64,000 nucleotides of DNA from assembly GCA_030035585.1 (NCBI GenBank), contig CM057464.1, positions 29,467,465-29,531,464 on the forward strand. The letters run 5' to 3'. This stretch comes from Dugong dugon. Lineage: Eukaryota > Chordata > Mammalia > Sirenia > Dugongidae. The first letter of the stretch is position 1; every line of letters begins with the position of its first letter. Shown here one piece after another: positions 32,170 through 44,322 of the stretch. Below the pieces are notes generated by a model, which worked only from the letters and a program-made list of their open reading frames with translations, was not told where the DNA came from and ran no database searches. The translations under genes and the position numbers were made by a program.

Positions 32170-34868
32170 ATGAGAAGAAACAGCCACAAACATGCATTAA
32201 TAATTGGAACTTGGAATGAACAAAGTATGAATCTAGGAAAATTGGAAGTTGTCACAAATGAAATGGAACACATTAAGATTGGTATCCAAGGTATTAGTGA
32301 GCTGAAATGGACTGATATTGGCCATTTTGAATCAGACAATCATATGGTCTACTGTACCTGGAATGCCAAATTGAAGAGGAATGGTGTCACATTCATCATC
32401 CAAAAGAACATTTCAAAATCTATCCTGAAGTACAATGCTGTCAGTGATAGGCTAATATCCATACACCTACAAGAAAGACCAGTTAATACGACTATTATTC
32501 AAATTTACCCACCAACCACTAAAGCCAAAGATGATGGAATTGAAGATTTTTACCAAATTCTGCAGTCTGAAATTGATCAAACATGCAATCAAGATGCATT
32601 GATAATTACTGGTGATTGGAATGAGAAAGTTGGAAACAAAGAAGAAGGATCAGTAGTTGGAAAATATGACTTTGGTGATGGAAACCATGCCTGAGATAAC
32701 ATAATAGAATTTTGCAAGACAGACTTCTTCATTGCAAATACCATTTTTCACCAACATAAACAGCGACTATACACATGGACCTTGCCAGATGGAATACACA
32801 GGAATCAAATCAACTACATCTGTGGAAAGAGATGATGGAGAAGCTCAGTATCATCAGTCAGAACAAGGCCATGGGCTGACAGTGGAACAGACCATCAATT
32901 TCTCATCTGCAAGTTCAAGTTGGAGATGAAGAAAATGAAAACAAGTCCACAAGAGTCAAAATATGAACTTGAGTATATTCCACCTGAATTTTAAAGACCA
33001 TCTCAAGAACAGATTTGATGCATTGAACACTAATGACCAAAAACCATACGAGCTGTGGAATGACATCAAGGACATCATACATGAAGAAAGCAAAAGGTCA
33101 TTAAAAAGATAGGAAAGAAAAAAAAAATACCAAAATGGATGTCAGAAGAAACTTGCTCTTAAACCTAGAGTAGCTAAAATGAATGGAAGAAGTGATCACA
33201 CAAAAAAGTTTAACAGAAGATTTCAAAGGGCAGCTCAAGTAAAGTATTGTAATGAAATGTGAGAAGACCTGGAGTTAGAAAACCAAAAAGGAAGAACATA
33301 CTTAGCATTTCTCAAGCTGAAAGAACTGAAGAAAAATTTAAGCCTTGAGTTGCAATACTGAAGGATTCTACCAGGAAAATATTGAATGATGCAGGAATCA
33401 TCAAAAGAAGATGGAAGAATACACAGTCAGTATACCAAAAAGAAATGGTCGATGTTCAACCATTTCAGGAGGTAATATATGATCAAGAACCAATGGTACT
33501 TAAGGAAGAAGTCCAAGCTACACTAAAAGCATTGGTGAGAAACAAGGCTCCAGGAATTGATGAAATACCAATAGAGATGTTTCAACAAACAGATCCAGTG
33601 CTGGAGGTGCTCATTCTTCTATGCCCAGAAATTTGGAAGATAACTACCTGGCCAACAGACTGGAAGAGACCCATATTTGTGCCCATTCCAAAGAAAGGTG
33701 ATCCAACAGAATCTGGACATTATTGAACAATACCATTAATATCACATACAAGTAAAATTTTGCTGAAGATATTTCAAAAGCTACTGCAGCAGTATATTGA
33801 CAGGGAACTGCCAGAAATTCAAGCTGGATTCAGAAGAGGACATGAAACCAGGAATATCATTGCTGATGTCAGAGGGATCCTGGCTGAAATACCAGAAAGA
33901 TGTTTACCAGTGTTTTATTGACTATGCAAATGCATTTGACTGTGTGAATCATAACAAATTATGGATAACATTGCAAAGAATGGGAATTCCAGAACACTTA
34001 ATTGTGCTCATGAGGAACTTGTACCTAGACCAAGAGGCAGTCATTCAAACAGAACAAGGGATACCTCATGGTTTAAAATTAGGAAAGGTGTGTGTCAGGG
34101 TTGTATCCTTTCACCATACTTATTCAATCTGTAAGCTGAGCAAATAATATGAGAAACTGAACTATATGAAGCAGAATGGGACATCATGATTGGAGGAAGA
34201 TTCATTAACAACCTGCATTATGCAGATGACACAACCTTGTTGCTGAAAGGGAACAGTACCTGAAGCAATTACTGACAAAGATCAAAGACTACAGCCTTCA
34301 TTATGGATTTCATCTCAACATAAAGAAAACGAAAATTCTCACAACTGGATCAATAAGCAACATCATGATACCTGGAGAAAGTATTGAAGTTGTCAAAAAT
34401 TTCATTTTACTTTGATCCACAATCAATGCCCATGGAAGCAGCAGTGAAGAAATCCAATGATATATTTTATTGGGTAAATCTGCTGCAAAAAATCTCTTTA
34501 AAGAGTTAAAAAGCAAAGATATCACTTTGAGAACAAAAGTGCACCTGACCCAAGCCATTGTATTTTTAATCGCCTCACATGTATGGGAAATCTGGACAAT
34601 GAGTAAGAAAGACCAAAGAAGAACTGATGCATTCGAATTATGGTGTTGGCGAAGAATATTGAATATACCATGGACTGCCAGAAGAATGAACAAATCTGTC
34701 TTGGAAGAAGTACAGCCAGAGTGCTCTTTAGAAGCAACGATGGCGAGACTTCTTCTCTATTAGGAGAGACCTGTCCCTGGAGAAGGACATCATGCTTAGT
34801 AAAGTAGAGGGTCATTGAAAAAGAGGAAGACCCTCAATGAGATGGATTGATACAGTGGCTGCAACAGT
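32170..34868 (+). pseudogene. RTE LINE polyprotein (endonuclease + reverse transcriptase), broken
   Basis: Single-ORF protein of an RTE LINE: an N-terminal apurinic-type endonuclease, then reverse transcriptase. Endonuclease blocks readable in one frame at 32170-32694 are 'IIGTWNEQSMN', 'IQGISELKWTDIG' and 'IITGDWNEKVGN'. RT blocks are 'NKAPGIDEIPIEMF' (33540), 'FIDYANAFDCVNH' with the first catalytic Asp (33914-33952) and 'LHYADDTTLL' with the Asp pair (34213-34242). The C-terminal part contains 'WCWRRILNIPWTARRMN' (34640-34690). Frames change several times (for example near 32694, 33726, 33800 and 34147), and the LTR insertion begins at the end. The ATG at 32170 is used only as the first clean in-frame Met. 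Confidence 0.9.
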
Positions 34869-34870
34869 GG

Positions 34871-35412
34871 TGTGATCGTTAAGGTTGTGTGTCATCTTAG
34901 CTGGGCCATGATTCTCAATGATTTGGCAGTATGATGTAGTTCAGCAGTCATATGATGATGTGATCACTTCCATGATGAGATTTGATATAATGTGATCACC
35001 TCCAGGATGGGATCTGCTGTAAGTATCCAGTCAGTTGAGAGTTTCCTTGGATGTGTGGCCTGCATCAAATATAGGTGGACTCTGGCAAGGCTCATGGGCT
35101 TTTGCTAGCTCTAGATCCTAAAGCTGGCTTCTGTTCATCTGACCTCGGGTCTTGGGACTTGAGCTAGTAGCTTACCTGCTGTCTTGCCTGCCAATCCTGG
35201 GATTCGTCAGTCTTCGCAGCTAAGAGTCCTCCTGTCTGATCTGCCTATCTTGGGTTCGTCAGCCCCTGTGACTATGTGAATCAGGAGAAGCCTCTAGCCT
35301 GACCCATTCCAGCCTCTACAATCATGAGAGCCATTTCCTGGATATAAATCTCTCTATATAGATATTTATACCTTTACCAGTTTTGCTTCTTTAGAAAACT
35401 CAGCGTAAGACA
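34871..35412 (+). mobile_element. Solo LTR inserted in RTE 3' end
   Basis: The RTE sequence breaks after 'gctgcaacagtgg' and resumes at 'agctcaagcatagc'. The 540-bp insert begins TGTGATCG and ends in '...gcgtaagaca'; its last 60 bases ('tataaatctctctatata', then 'gttttgcttctttagaaaac') resemble the 3' ends of MaLR-type LTRs in plus orientation. It contains no coding sequence. The target duplication is not clear, so the ends may be off by a few bases. Confidence 0.7.
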
Positions 35413-35520
35413 GACAAATGAGCTCAAGCATAGCAATGATTGTGAGGATGGTGCAGGACTGGGCAGTGTTTCGTTCTGTTGTGCATAGGGTTGCTATGAT
35501 TCTGAACCTAACAACAACAG

Positions 35521-37510
35521 GAAAGGAAGGCAAGTGTGGACAGAAATTTTAAATTTTTTAATTGGTGATTCTAGGAGTAACTGAGTTTGACCATTTATTT
35601 GGCTAAGTTCACTGACTGGAAGTTAACAGAACATACTTCCAACTTCCTTAGACATTTTTTATTAATAACTAATTATATTTTATAGCAGATTTATACCTTC
35701 TTAGTGATATTAGACTTTGTGCTTCACTACAAAGATTTTACACAAAATTCTTTGATTACTTTCTGATTATATGGGTATTAAAATTTGCATTATTAAAGAG
35801 AACTATTTCAATGAAAATATGTAAGGGTACATAGTCTGTATTTATACTTTTACCCCCAAAAAATGCATTTGTGGTACTAAAGAATGACTCTACGTAGTTT
35901 AATCTGCTTTCTAATAATTATAAGGAATTCAGCCTCCTCCATGTATTCATAAGGTAAAACTTCTCATAGGAAGACAATCACAGCTAATTCTCTCTTATGT
36001 TTTATGCCATTTTTGTTTTTGATGCAGAAGAATGGTTACTTACAATTTTTAGGCAGGTATGGCCATAACAATCACACTGCTGGCAACAATACTTCCTTTC
36101 TATTCCTTTTCAAAAGGCTCTTTCATGTGTCACGTCGACAGGTATCAAATGTGTATTACAAGTAGGATGTTGTCAGAGTAATTGTTATTGATGGGTGGCA
36201 CATATAATTGTGATTCATATAACAAGAACTATTGTCTCCATAATATTTTAACAGAACCCAGCAAGTCTAAATACAATTGGTTGAATGACAACATCCCGAA
36301 TTGCTTTCTCCCTTTGAAAAAAGAGCATAATAGTATTTTCAAAAGACAGCCATCAAATAAACAATTATTTGTCTCTCTTGGAAATATAAGGTTGACAACT
36401 ATGAAGGATGACATCATAGATTTATCACTAGGCCAACTAAGAAAATAAGCATCAATACTGCTTTGTTGATATGCTGAATACCAAAAGGTACAAGGTATGG
36501 AGGATTTTTTTTTTTTTCTAAAAAATTCCTATTTATCTTTTCTTCTGAGAATATACTATTTGTACAAAGGTCAGTGGCTTGGCGGACTGTTTGGACAACC
36601 ATTTCATTCCATAACAAGCCTGTTAACATCTGCCTAACTGTAATAGCATTGTTTCTATTCTTAAAATTGTCACTCTGGCTAAGAAGTCTAAAATGGCTAA
36701 GTTTCATTTCTCAGGAAAATTTTAAATTTCTAGCTATATATGCAATATGTTTATCTGAATATAGCAATTTGTGCATTGATATTGGCATGATAGTAACTCC
36801 TTGCCTTAATTTTAATCCAGAAATCTTCAGAGAAACTATACTTGTATTAATTGATTCAAACAATATATACAAAATTATGTGAAGCCTTGAATTTGAAAAG
36901 CTATGACCTATCCAAAACTGTACACAGTAGTATCATGGTTCTGAATCATAGATTGGGTATTTTTTTTCATTTCTTATTAAACATTCTGTCATATTGAAAT
37001 TCACTTAAAATTTTTAAATTATGTAAATTTTCACATTTTAGTCCATTTTTAGTTATTGTTATAATTTTGCATATAATTGTACATTTATTGCTATAACTGA
37101 TTTTATCACTGTCATTTCATTTTATTGTTATTATTGTTTTGTAGTATTTTCTTGATTTTTTATTTTTACCTTTTATAGACTATATTTTCTTTGATTTTAT
37201 CTTTTCTCAATTTTTGGTAATGTCTATATGATATTCCTAAAAGTCTTCTTTCATCTACATTTCTCTCACTACCAGTGAGGAATAAACTATTCATCTTCAT
37301 CTTCTCTATTTACAAGAAATTTAGTGTGTTTTTCTTCCCCCATTTCATTTCCACTGCTCTGGTTTTGGTTTTATTCATAATCTTTTCTTTCAAAATTCAT
37401 TTTTGACATTTTCATTCTATTTAGTAAGCAGATTAAAATAATTATTAGAACTTACCTTGATGTTTAACCATCTTTAGTGCTCACTGCCTTTTCATAGTCT
37501 AACTTCCCCT
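35521..37510. other. Anonymous AT-rich stretch
   Basis: About 2 kb without a gene or repeat that I can name. Open frames of 62-102 codons at 36180-36880 show no recognisable domain, and their composition matches the surrounding AT-rich DNA. Confidence 0.45.
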
Positions 37511-37525
37511 TCTTCAATCCAATTG

Positions 37526-37557
<32 letters not shown>

Positions 37558-37716
37558 TTTTATTGTACTTCAGGTGAAAGCTTACAGAGCAAATAGTTTC
37601 TCATGAAATAGTAGTACACATGTTGTTTTTTGACATTGGTTAACAACCCCACAACGTATTAAGCCTCTAAATTCTCAACCTTTTTTTTTGATGAAAATTA
37701 CAGATGGCCAAAGATA

Positions 37717-37996
37717 CACCGTTTCAAAAATTTCTACATTCACAGTTCAGTGACATTGACTACGCTCTTCCAACTGTGCTGTTATTCTCACTTAAGATGA
37801 AGGCTTACAGAAAAAATAGTTTTTCATTTAACAGTTACTACACATGTTGCCCTATGACAATGGTTAACAATCTCACAGCACATCAAGAATATCCTTACTC
37901 CACCTTGTGTTCCCTATCACCAGGGGGCTTCCTTGTCCCCTTCTGTCTTCTGGACCTTGTCAGTGGACTATTGTACCTCTTTAGTCTCATTTGTTT

Positions 37997-38027
<31 letters not shown>

Positions 38028-38316
38028 TTTTATTTAAACACCATTTCAAAACTTTTTACTTACACATTTAAGTGATATTGACTATGCTCTTCCAATTGTG
38101 CTGCCATTCTCGCCCAAGATGAAGGCTTACAGGACAAAACAGCCTCCCATTTAATAGTTACTACAAATGTTGCCCTATAGCAGTGGTCAACAATCTCACA
38201 ATACATCGACAGTGTCCTTATTCAATTTGTGTTCCTTATCATCAGTTTCCTACTCTCCCTCTGCCTTCTGGCCCTTGTCACCGGACTCCTGTACATCGTT
38301 AGTCCCATTTAGTTTT
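37717..38316 (-). repeat. Duplicated 3' UTR block separated by (TTTA)n
   Basis: About 275 bases at 37717-37990 recur at 38039-38316 in the same order and orientation, with a (TTTA)n spacer at 37993-38035. Both begin at the A-run ('acaccatttcaaaa' in antisense) and run to 'agtc(t/c)catttg'. Other copies of this L1 have one such block. Confidence 0.85.
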
Positions 38317-39047
38317 ACTGGGGTGTCCATTCCCAGGCTTAACATCGAACCTTGAAGGTAACTTCCCCTCTGAGCTGAAAGGGTGTCTGGGGGCCACACT
38401 CTCGAGGTTTCTCTAGTATTCTTTAGGCCAGTATATCTGGTCTTCTTTTTTTTTTTTTTTTTTTGGGAGTTAAAATTATACTCTACAGCCTACTCCAGCT
38501 CTGCCCAGAACCCTCTGTTGTGATCCTGGTCAGAGGAGTCATTGGTGGTAGCCGGGCACCATCCAGCTGTACTGGGCTCAGTCCCGTGGAGGCCTTGGTA
38601 GCTGTGGACCATTAGTCCTTCGGACTAATCCTTTCCTTGTATCCTGTTCTCTTCGTTCTCCCTTGTTCCCGAAGGGATGAGATCAGTGGAGTATCTTAGA
38701 TGGCCGCTCATAGGCTTTTAAGACCCCAGACACTACTCACCAAGGTAGAATGTAGAGCATTATCTTTATAAGTAGTGTCATGCCAATTGAGCTAGATGTT
38801 CCCCGAGATCATGGTCCCCAGAGCCCTCCGTCCAACAACTCAGTCCCTCGGGGGGTTTGGATGTGTCTATAGGGCCTCCATGACCTTTCCTTGTGCAGGT
38901 TGTGTTAGTTTCCCCTGTACTATGTACTATCTCATCTCTCACCCAAGTTACCACTTACCTATTACCTATTTAGTATCCCCCCCCCCTCCCATCCCTGGTA
39001 ACCAACAAGGATTGTTACATTTTGCATGTGAATTTTTTCATGGGTTT

Positions 39048-42000
39048 TTACAATAGAGGTCTCATACAATATTTGTCCTTTTGTGATTGACTTATTTCAC
39101 TCAGCATGATGTCCTCCAGTTTCATCCATGTTATGAGATGGTTCACCGATTCATTGTTCTTTCTCGTTGCATAGTACTCCATTGTGTGTATGTACCATAG
39201 TTTGTGTATCCATTCGTCTGTTGATGGACATCGAGGTTGTTTCCATCGTTTTGCTATTGTGAATAATGCTGCCATGAACATAGGTGTGCATATGTCTATT
39301 CGAGTGATGACTCTTATTTCTCTAGGATATATTCCTAGGAGTGGGATTGCTGGATCGAATGGTACGTCTATTTCTAGCTTTCTGAGGAAACGCCATATCA
39401 TTTTCCAAAATGGCTGTATCATTTTGCATTCCCACCAGCAGTGTATAAGAGTTCCCGTCTCCCTGCAGCCCCTCCAACATTTGTTATTTCCAGTGTTTTT
39501 GATTCGTGCCAGTAATGCCGGGGTGAGATGGTATCTCATTGTGGTTTTAATTTGCATTTCTCTAATGGCTAGTGATCGCGAGCATTTCCTCATGTGTCTG
39601 TTGGCCATTTGAATGTCTTCCTTGGTGAAGTGTCTGTTCATTTCCTTTGCCCATTTTTTGATAGGATTGGTTGTCTTTTTGTTGTAGAGGTGTTGGATTT
39701 TCTTGTAGATTATGGAGATTAGACCTTTGTCTGACTTGTACTGTCCAAAAATTTTTTCCCAGTCTGTAGGTTCTCTTTTAACTCTTTTGGTGAAATCTTT
39801 TGAAGAGCATAGATGTTTGATTTTTAGAAGATCCCAATTATCTAGTTTATCTGTTGGGTTTTTTGTGTTGATGTTTATGGTTTGTATCCTGTTAATGCCA
39901 TGTATTAAGGTCTGAAGTGTTGGTCCTATTTTTTCTTCTATGAATTTTATACTTTGAGGCTTTATATTCAGGTCTTTGATCCATTTTGAAGTAGTTTTTG
40001 TATATGGTGTGAGGTATGGGTCCTGTTTCATTTTTCTACAAATGGATATCCAGTTTTGCCAGCACCATTTGTTAAAAAGACTGTCTTTTCCCCATTTGAT
40101 GTATTTTGGGCCCTTGTCAAAAATCAGGTGACCGTAGGTGGATGGATTTACATCTGAGTTCTCAATTCTGTTCCATTGGTCAATGTCTCTGTTGTTGTAC
40201 CAGTACCAGGCTGTTTTGAGTACTGTAGCTGTATAGTAGGTTCTCAAGTCAGGTAGTGTGAGTCCTCCAACTTTATTCTTCTTCTTCAGTAGTGCTTTAC
40301 TTATTCGGGGTTTCTTCCCTTTCCATATAAAGTTAATAATTAGTTTTCCATCTCTTTGAAGAATGTTGTTGGTATTTGTATCGGAATTGCATTGTATTTG
40401 TAAATTGCTTTAGGTAGAATTGCCATTTTCACAATGTTGAGTCTGCCTATCCATGAGCATGGTATGTTTTTCCATTTATGTAGATCCCTTTGGGTTTCAT
40501 GCAGCAGTGTTTTGTAGTTTTCTTTGTATAGGTCTTTTATATTCCTGGTCAGATTTATTCCTAAGTATTTTATCTTTTTAGGGGCTATTGAAAATGGTAT
40601 TGATTTCCTGATCTCCTTTTCATCGTTCTCTTTACTGGTGTATAGGAATCCAACTGATTTTTGAATGTTTATCTTGTATCCTGCTACTCTGCTGAATCTT
40701 TCTATTAGTTCCAGTAAATTTCTCGTGGAGTCTTTAGGGTTTTCTATGTATAGTATCATATCATCTGCAAACAGGGAGAGTTTAACTTCTTCATTACCAA
40801 TTTGGATGCCCTTTATTTCTTTCTCTTGCCTTACTGCTCTAGCGAGAACTTCCAGCACAATGTTAAATAGGAGTGGTGATAAAGGGCATCCTTGTCTTGT
40901 TCCTGTTTTCAGGGGGAATGTTTTCAGCCTTTCTCCATTAAGAATGATGTTGGCTGTTGGTTTTGCATAGATGCCCTTTATGATATTGAGAAATTTCCCT
41001 TCTATACCTATTTTATTGAGAGCTTTTATCAGGAATGGGTGTTGGACTTCATCAAATGCCTTTTCTGCATCAATTGAGATAATCATGTGATTTTTTTCTT
41101 TCCTTTTATTTATGTGGTGGATTACGTTGATGGATTTTCTAATGTTAAACCATCCTTGCATACCTGGTATGAATCCTACTTGGTCGTGGTGTATTATTTT
41201 TTTGATATGATACTGAATTCTATTGGCTAAAATTTTGTTCAGAATTTTTGCATCTATATTCATGAGAGATATTGGTCTGTAATTTTCTTTTTTTGTGATG
41301 TCTTTGCCTGGTTTTGGTATCAGCGTTATGCTGGCTTCATAGAATGAATTTGGAAGTGTTGCTTCCTCTTCTATGCTCTGAAATAACTTGAGTAGAACTG
41401 GTACGAGCTCTTCTGTAAATGTTTTGTAGAATTCTCCAGTGAAGCCATCTGGGCCAGGGCTTTTTTTGGTTGGGAGTTTTTTTATTACCTTTTCAATCTC
41501 TTCTCTTGTTATGGGTCTGTTCAGATTTTCAATATCACTTTGTTGTAGTTTGGGTAGGCCGTATGTTTCTAGAAATTTATCCATTTCCTCTAGGTTTTCA
41601 AATTTGTTGGAATATAGTTTTTCATAATATTCTGTTATAATCCTTTTTATTTCAGTTGGGTCTGTTGTAATGTCCCCCATTTCATTTCTTATTTGGGTTA
41701 TTTGTGCCCTCTGCTGTTTTTCTTTTGTCAGTCTGGCCAGTGGTTTGTCGATTTTGTTGATTCTTTCAAAGAACCAACTTTTGGTTTTGTTGATTCTTTC
41801 TATTGTTTTTCTGTTCTCTATTTCATTGATTTCTGCTCTGATCTTTACTATTTCCTTTCTTCCGGTGGTTGTAGGCTTTTTTTGTTGTTCTCTTTCTATT
41901 TGTTTGAGTTCTGTAGTTAATGTTTTGATTTTGTCCCTTTCTTCTTTTTTGATATGTGCATCTATTGCTATAAATTGTCCTCTGAGGACTGCCTTTGCTG

Positions 42001-42841
42001 TGTCCCAAAGGTTTTGGTATGAGGTGTTTTCATTTTCATTTGATTCTAGGAATTTTTTAATTCCATCTCTGATTTCTTCTATTACCCATTGATGTGTCAG
42101 CAGATTATTATTCAGTTTCCATGTGTTTGATTTTTTTTCCTTGCTCTTTCTAGTGTTAATTTCTACCTTGATGGCATTGTGGTCAGAGAAGATACTGTGA
42201 ATTATTGCTCTGTGGCCTAAGATGTGGTCTATTCTGGAGAACGTTCCATGTGCATTGGAAAAGAATGTGTACTTTGCAGCGGTTGGATGGATTGTTCTAT
42301 ATATGTCTATGAGGTCCAGTTGGCTGATTGTGTCCTTTAGGTCTTCTGTATCTTTGCTGAGTTTCTTTTTAGTTGTTCTGTCCTTTACTGAGAGTGGTGT
42401 GTTGAAGTCTCCTACTATTATTGTGGAACTGTCAATTTCTCTTTTCAGTGCTGTTAGAGTTTTTTTTATGTATTTTGGAGCCCTGTCATTGGGTGCATAG
42501 ATATTTATTATGGTTATGTCTTCATGATGGATCATCCCCTTAATCATTATATAGTGTCCTTCTTTGTCTTTTATGGTAGATTTTGTTTTAAAGTCTATTT
42601 TATCTGAGATTAGAATTGCCACTCCTGCTCTTTTTTGATAGTTGTTAGCTTGATATATTTTTTTCCAACCTTTGATTTTTAATAAATTCACATCTTTGTT
42701 TCTAAGATGTGTCTCTTGTAGACAGCAAATAGATGGATCCTGTTTTCTTATCCATTCTGCCACTCTCCGTCGCTTTATGGGTGCATTGAGTCCATTTACG
42801 TTCAGTGTAATTATTGATAGATGTGAGTTTGTTGCTGTCAT
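39048..42841 (-). pseudogene. L1 ORF2 (endonuclease/reverse transcriptase), single frameshift
   Basis: ORF2 nicks target DNA and copies L1 RNA at the nick. ATG at 42839-42841; frame open for 833 codons to 40340, then open again in another frame to the stop at 39048-39050; total near 1264 residues, the normal L1 length. Endonuclease: 'ITLNVNGLN' (residues ~10-18), 'LQETHLRN' (~40), 'VGDFNTPLS' (~146), 'SDHNAI' (~220). RT: 'LFADDMILY' near residue 690 (40760-40771) with the Asp pair intact. C-terminus: '[19 protein letters not shown]' Cys/His motif. The only lesion I see is a missing base in the T-run at 40344-40347, which has four T where other copies have five. It may be a true deletion or a sequencing error in a homopolymer. 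Confidence 0.92.
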
Positions 42842-43029
42842 TTTGTAGTGCTTTTTTTTGTGATGCTGAAGTTTTCTTTGTTCTTCTTACTCTCTTGTGC
42901 TGAGTTCCTTTTGTTTGTGGATTTTGTGTTCATTTCTTTTGTTTTTGTAGGTTTTGGTTTTGTTGAGACTTTATGTTTTTCGTCTTTATTTTTATGAGTT
43001 GGTTTGTTAACTTTTTTTGTGGTTACCAT
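42838..43029 (-). other. Small Lys-rich ORF in the L1 inter-ORF spacer, overlapping the ORF2 start
   Basis: A 63-codon open frame (ATG at 43027-43029, starts MVTTKKVNKPTHKNK) lies between ORF1 and ORF2. Its TGA stop overlaps the ORF2 ATG in an ATGA. It is rich in Lys, Thr, Asn and Ser, as expected from A-rich DNA, and has no domain that I know. In the copy at 14541-21393 the same ATG is present, but the frame stops after 19 codons. It may act only as an upstream ORF that feeds reinitiation at ORF2, or it may be chance. Confidence 0.3.
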
Positions 43030-43272
43030 GAATTTTACCCTTATCTTTATAATTATGAAGCAGTCTACCGTTACTTGGTATCGCCTTGCCTTCTTCTCCT
43101 TTAGAAGGTTCTATACCTATGCCGTTTGTTCCCTCTTTCATTGTTTTGATGTTGTTGTCATCCTTTGATTGATTTCTCTGATTCCCTGTTGTATATCTTT
43201 TGTTTTTGGAAAGTCGTCTGTAGTTCAGTTCCTAGAATGGTATCTGGTTCATGTTAACCTGCATCCTAGGTC

Positions 43273-44322
43273 CTAGGTCCTCCCTGAGGGCTTAAGCTGT
43301 TTGTCCTCAGATCGAAGAACTCCCTTTAATAATTCTTGTAAGTTTGGTTTGACTTTTGCATATTCCTTTAGTTTCTGTTTATCTGGAAATGACCTAATTT
43401 CACCATCAAATCTGAATGAGAGTTTTGCAGGATATATTATTCTTGGCTGACAATTTTTTTCTTTCAAGATTTTATATATGTCATCCCATTGCCTTCTTGC
43501 CTGCATGGTTTCTGCTGAATAATCTGAGCTTAGTCTTATTGTTTCTCCTCTGTATGTGACTTCTTGTTTTTCCCGAGCTGCTCTCAGGATTCTTTGTTTG
43601 TCTTTAGTTTTAGCGAGTGTGAATATGATATGTCTTGGTGATTTTCTTTTGGGGTCTCTTCTATATGGGGTTCGTTGAGCTTCTTGGATGACCAGCTTTT
43701 CATCTTTCATGATATTGGGAAAGTTTTCTGTCAGCAGTTCCTCAATGATCCTCTCTGTGTTTTCTGTTTTCTTCCCCTGTTCTGGTATGCCAATCACTCG
43801 TAAGTTTTTGCTTTTAATTGTGTCCCACATAACTCTCAGGGTCTCTTCATTTTTCTTTGTTCTTTTTTCGGAGTTTTCCTGAAACAGAGTTGTATCCAAG
43901 TGTTTGTCTTCAGTTCCACTGATCCTGTCTTCCATGGTTTCAAATCTACTTCTCAGCCCTTCTATGACACTGTCCATTTCTGAAATCTTGTTGTTTATCT
44001 TTTGGATTTCTAATTGTTGTTTTTGTATAATTTCGAGTTGTGAATTTATTTTGGCATTTTGTTCTTGCATCATCTTCCTGAATTCTTCCAATTTTTTGTC
44101 TGTATTTTCCATAAATTTGTCTATTTTTTCCTCATGTTTGTCAGCTTTTTGCCTCAGTTCTTGGAAAATTCCGAGTATTAGTGATTTGAGTTCCGTATCA
44201 GGTACTTCTAGTGCATTTTCTTCCACAGGAGAGTTATCTGGTGTTTTAATTTGGACGCCTATTGGAGCCATCTTGTCTTGTTTTTGTAAATGTTTTGATA
44301 TTGTTTGCTGTTTTCGGGGCAT
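43273..44322 (-). CDS. L1 ORF1 protein (RNA-binding chaperone), intact
   Basis: An uninterrupted 349-residue ORF1, close to the usual length (human about 338). ORF1p trimerises, coats L1 RNA in the cytoplasm and aids strand transfer. Visible parts: a polar N-terminus (1-50), a long heptad-type coiled coil (about 50-140, Leu/Ile/Met at spaced positions in 'KADKHEEKIDKFMENTDKKL' and following), an RRM-like domain (about 165-255, 'NLRVIGIPEQGKKTENTERI' including the conserved 'Arg-Val-x-Gly-Ile-Pro-Glu' strand), and a basic C-terminal domain (about 255-340, with 'RRDPKRKSPRHIIF' and 'YPAKLSFRFDGE'). The ATG at 44320-44322 is the first in the frame and matches the other copies. Transcription would come from the 5' UTR at 44323-44882. 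Whether it is expressed cannot be judged from sequence. Confidence 0.93.
   Translation of the reverse strand: MPRKQQTISKHLQKQDKMAPIGVQIKTPDNSPVEENALEVPDTELKSLILGIFQELRQKADKHEEKIDKFMENTDKKLEEFRKMMQEQNAKINSQLEIIQKQQLEIQKINNKISEMDSVIEGLRSRFETMEDRISGTEDKHLDTTLFQENSEKRTKKNEETLRVMWDTIKSKNLRVIGIPEQGKKTENTERIIEELLTENFPNIMKDEKLVIQEAQRTPYRRDPKRKSPRHIIFTLAKTKDKQRILRAAREKQEVTYRGETIRLSSDYSAETMQARRQWDDIYKILKEKNCQPRIIYPAKLSFRFDGEIRSFPDKQKLKEYAKVKPNLQELLKGVLRSEDKQLKPSGRT

Larger units (their letters stand above)
31788..35520 (+). mobile_element. RTE-clade LINE, nearly full length, interrupted
   Basis: A 5' segment (31788-32160), a coding region and the typical 3' tail ending 'cctaacaacaacag' at 35520 form a nearly complete RTE element of about 3.1 kb once insertions are removed. 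A SINE (32005-32086) and an LTR (34871-35412) interrupt it. It is the type of LINE that mobilises AfroSINEs. The 3' end after the LTR resumes with 'agctcaagcatagcaatgat'. Confidence 0.9.

Noticed and set aside
32170-32694. A 174-codon open frame with endonuclease-like motifs, which could be taken for a host gene
   Set aside because: Its frame continues, with breaks, into RTE reverse transcriptase motifs and an RTE 3' tail, so it is part of a LINE.
36182-36882. Overlapping 88-102 codon frames that might form a small gene
   Set aside because: No domain, start context, splice signals or repeat support; such lengths are expected by chance in 2 kb of AT-rich DNA.
40340-42841. An 833-codon open frame, the longest in the window, as a possible host reverse-transcriptase gene
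   Set aside because: It lies in a complete L1 with target repeats, 5' UTR, ORF1 and 3' UTR; other copies of the same element occur in the window.
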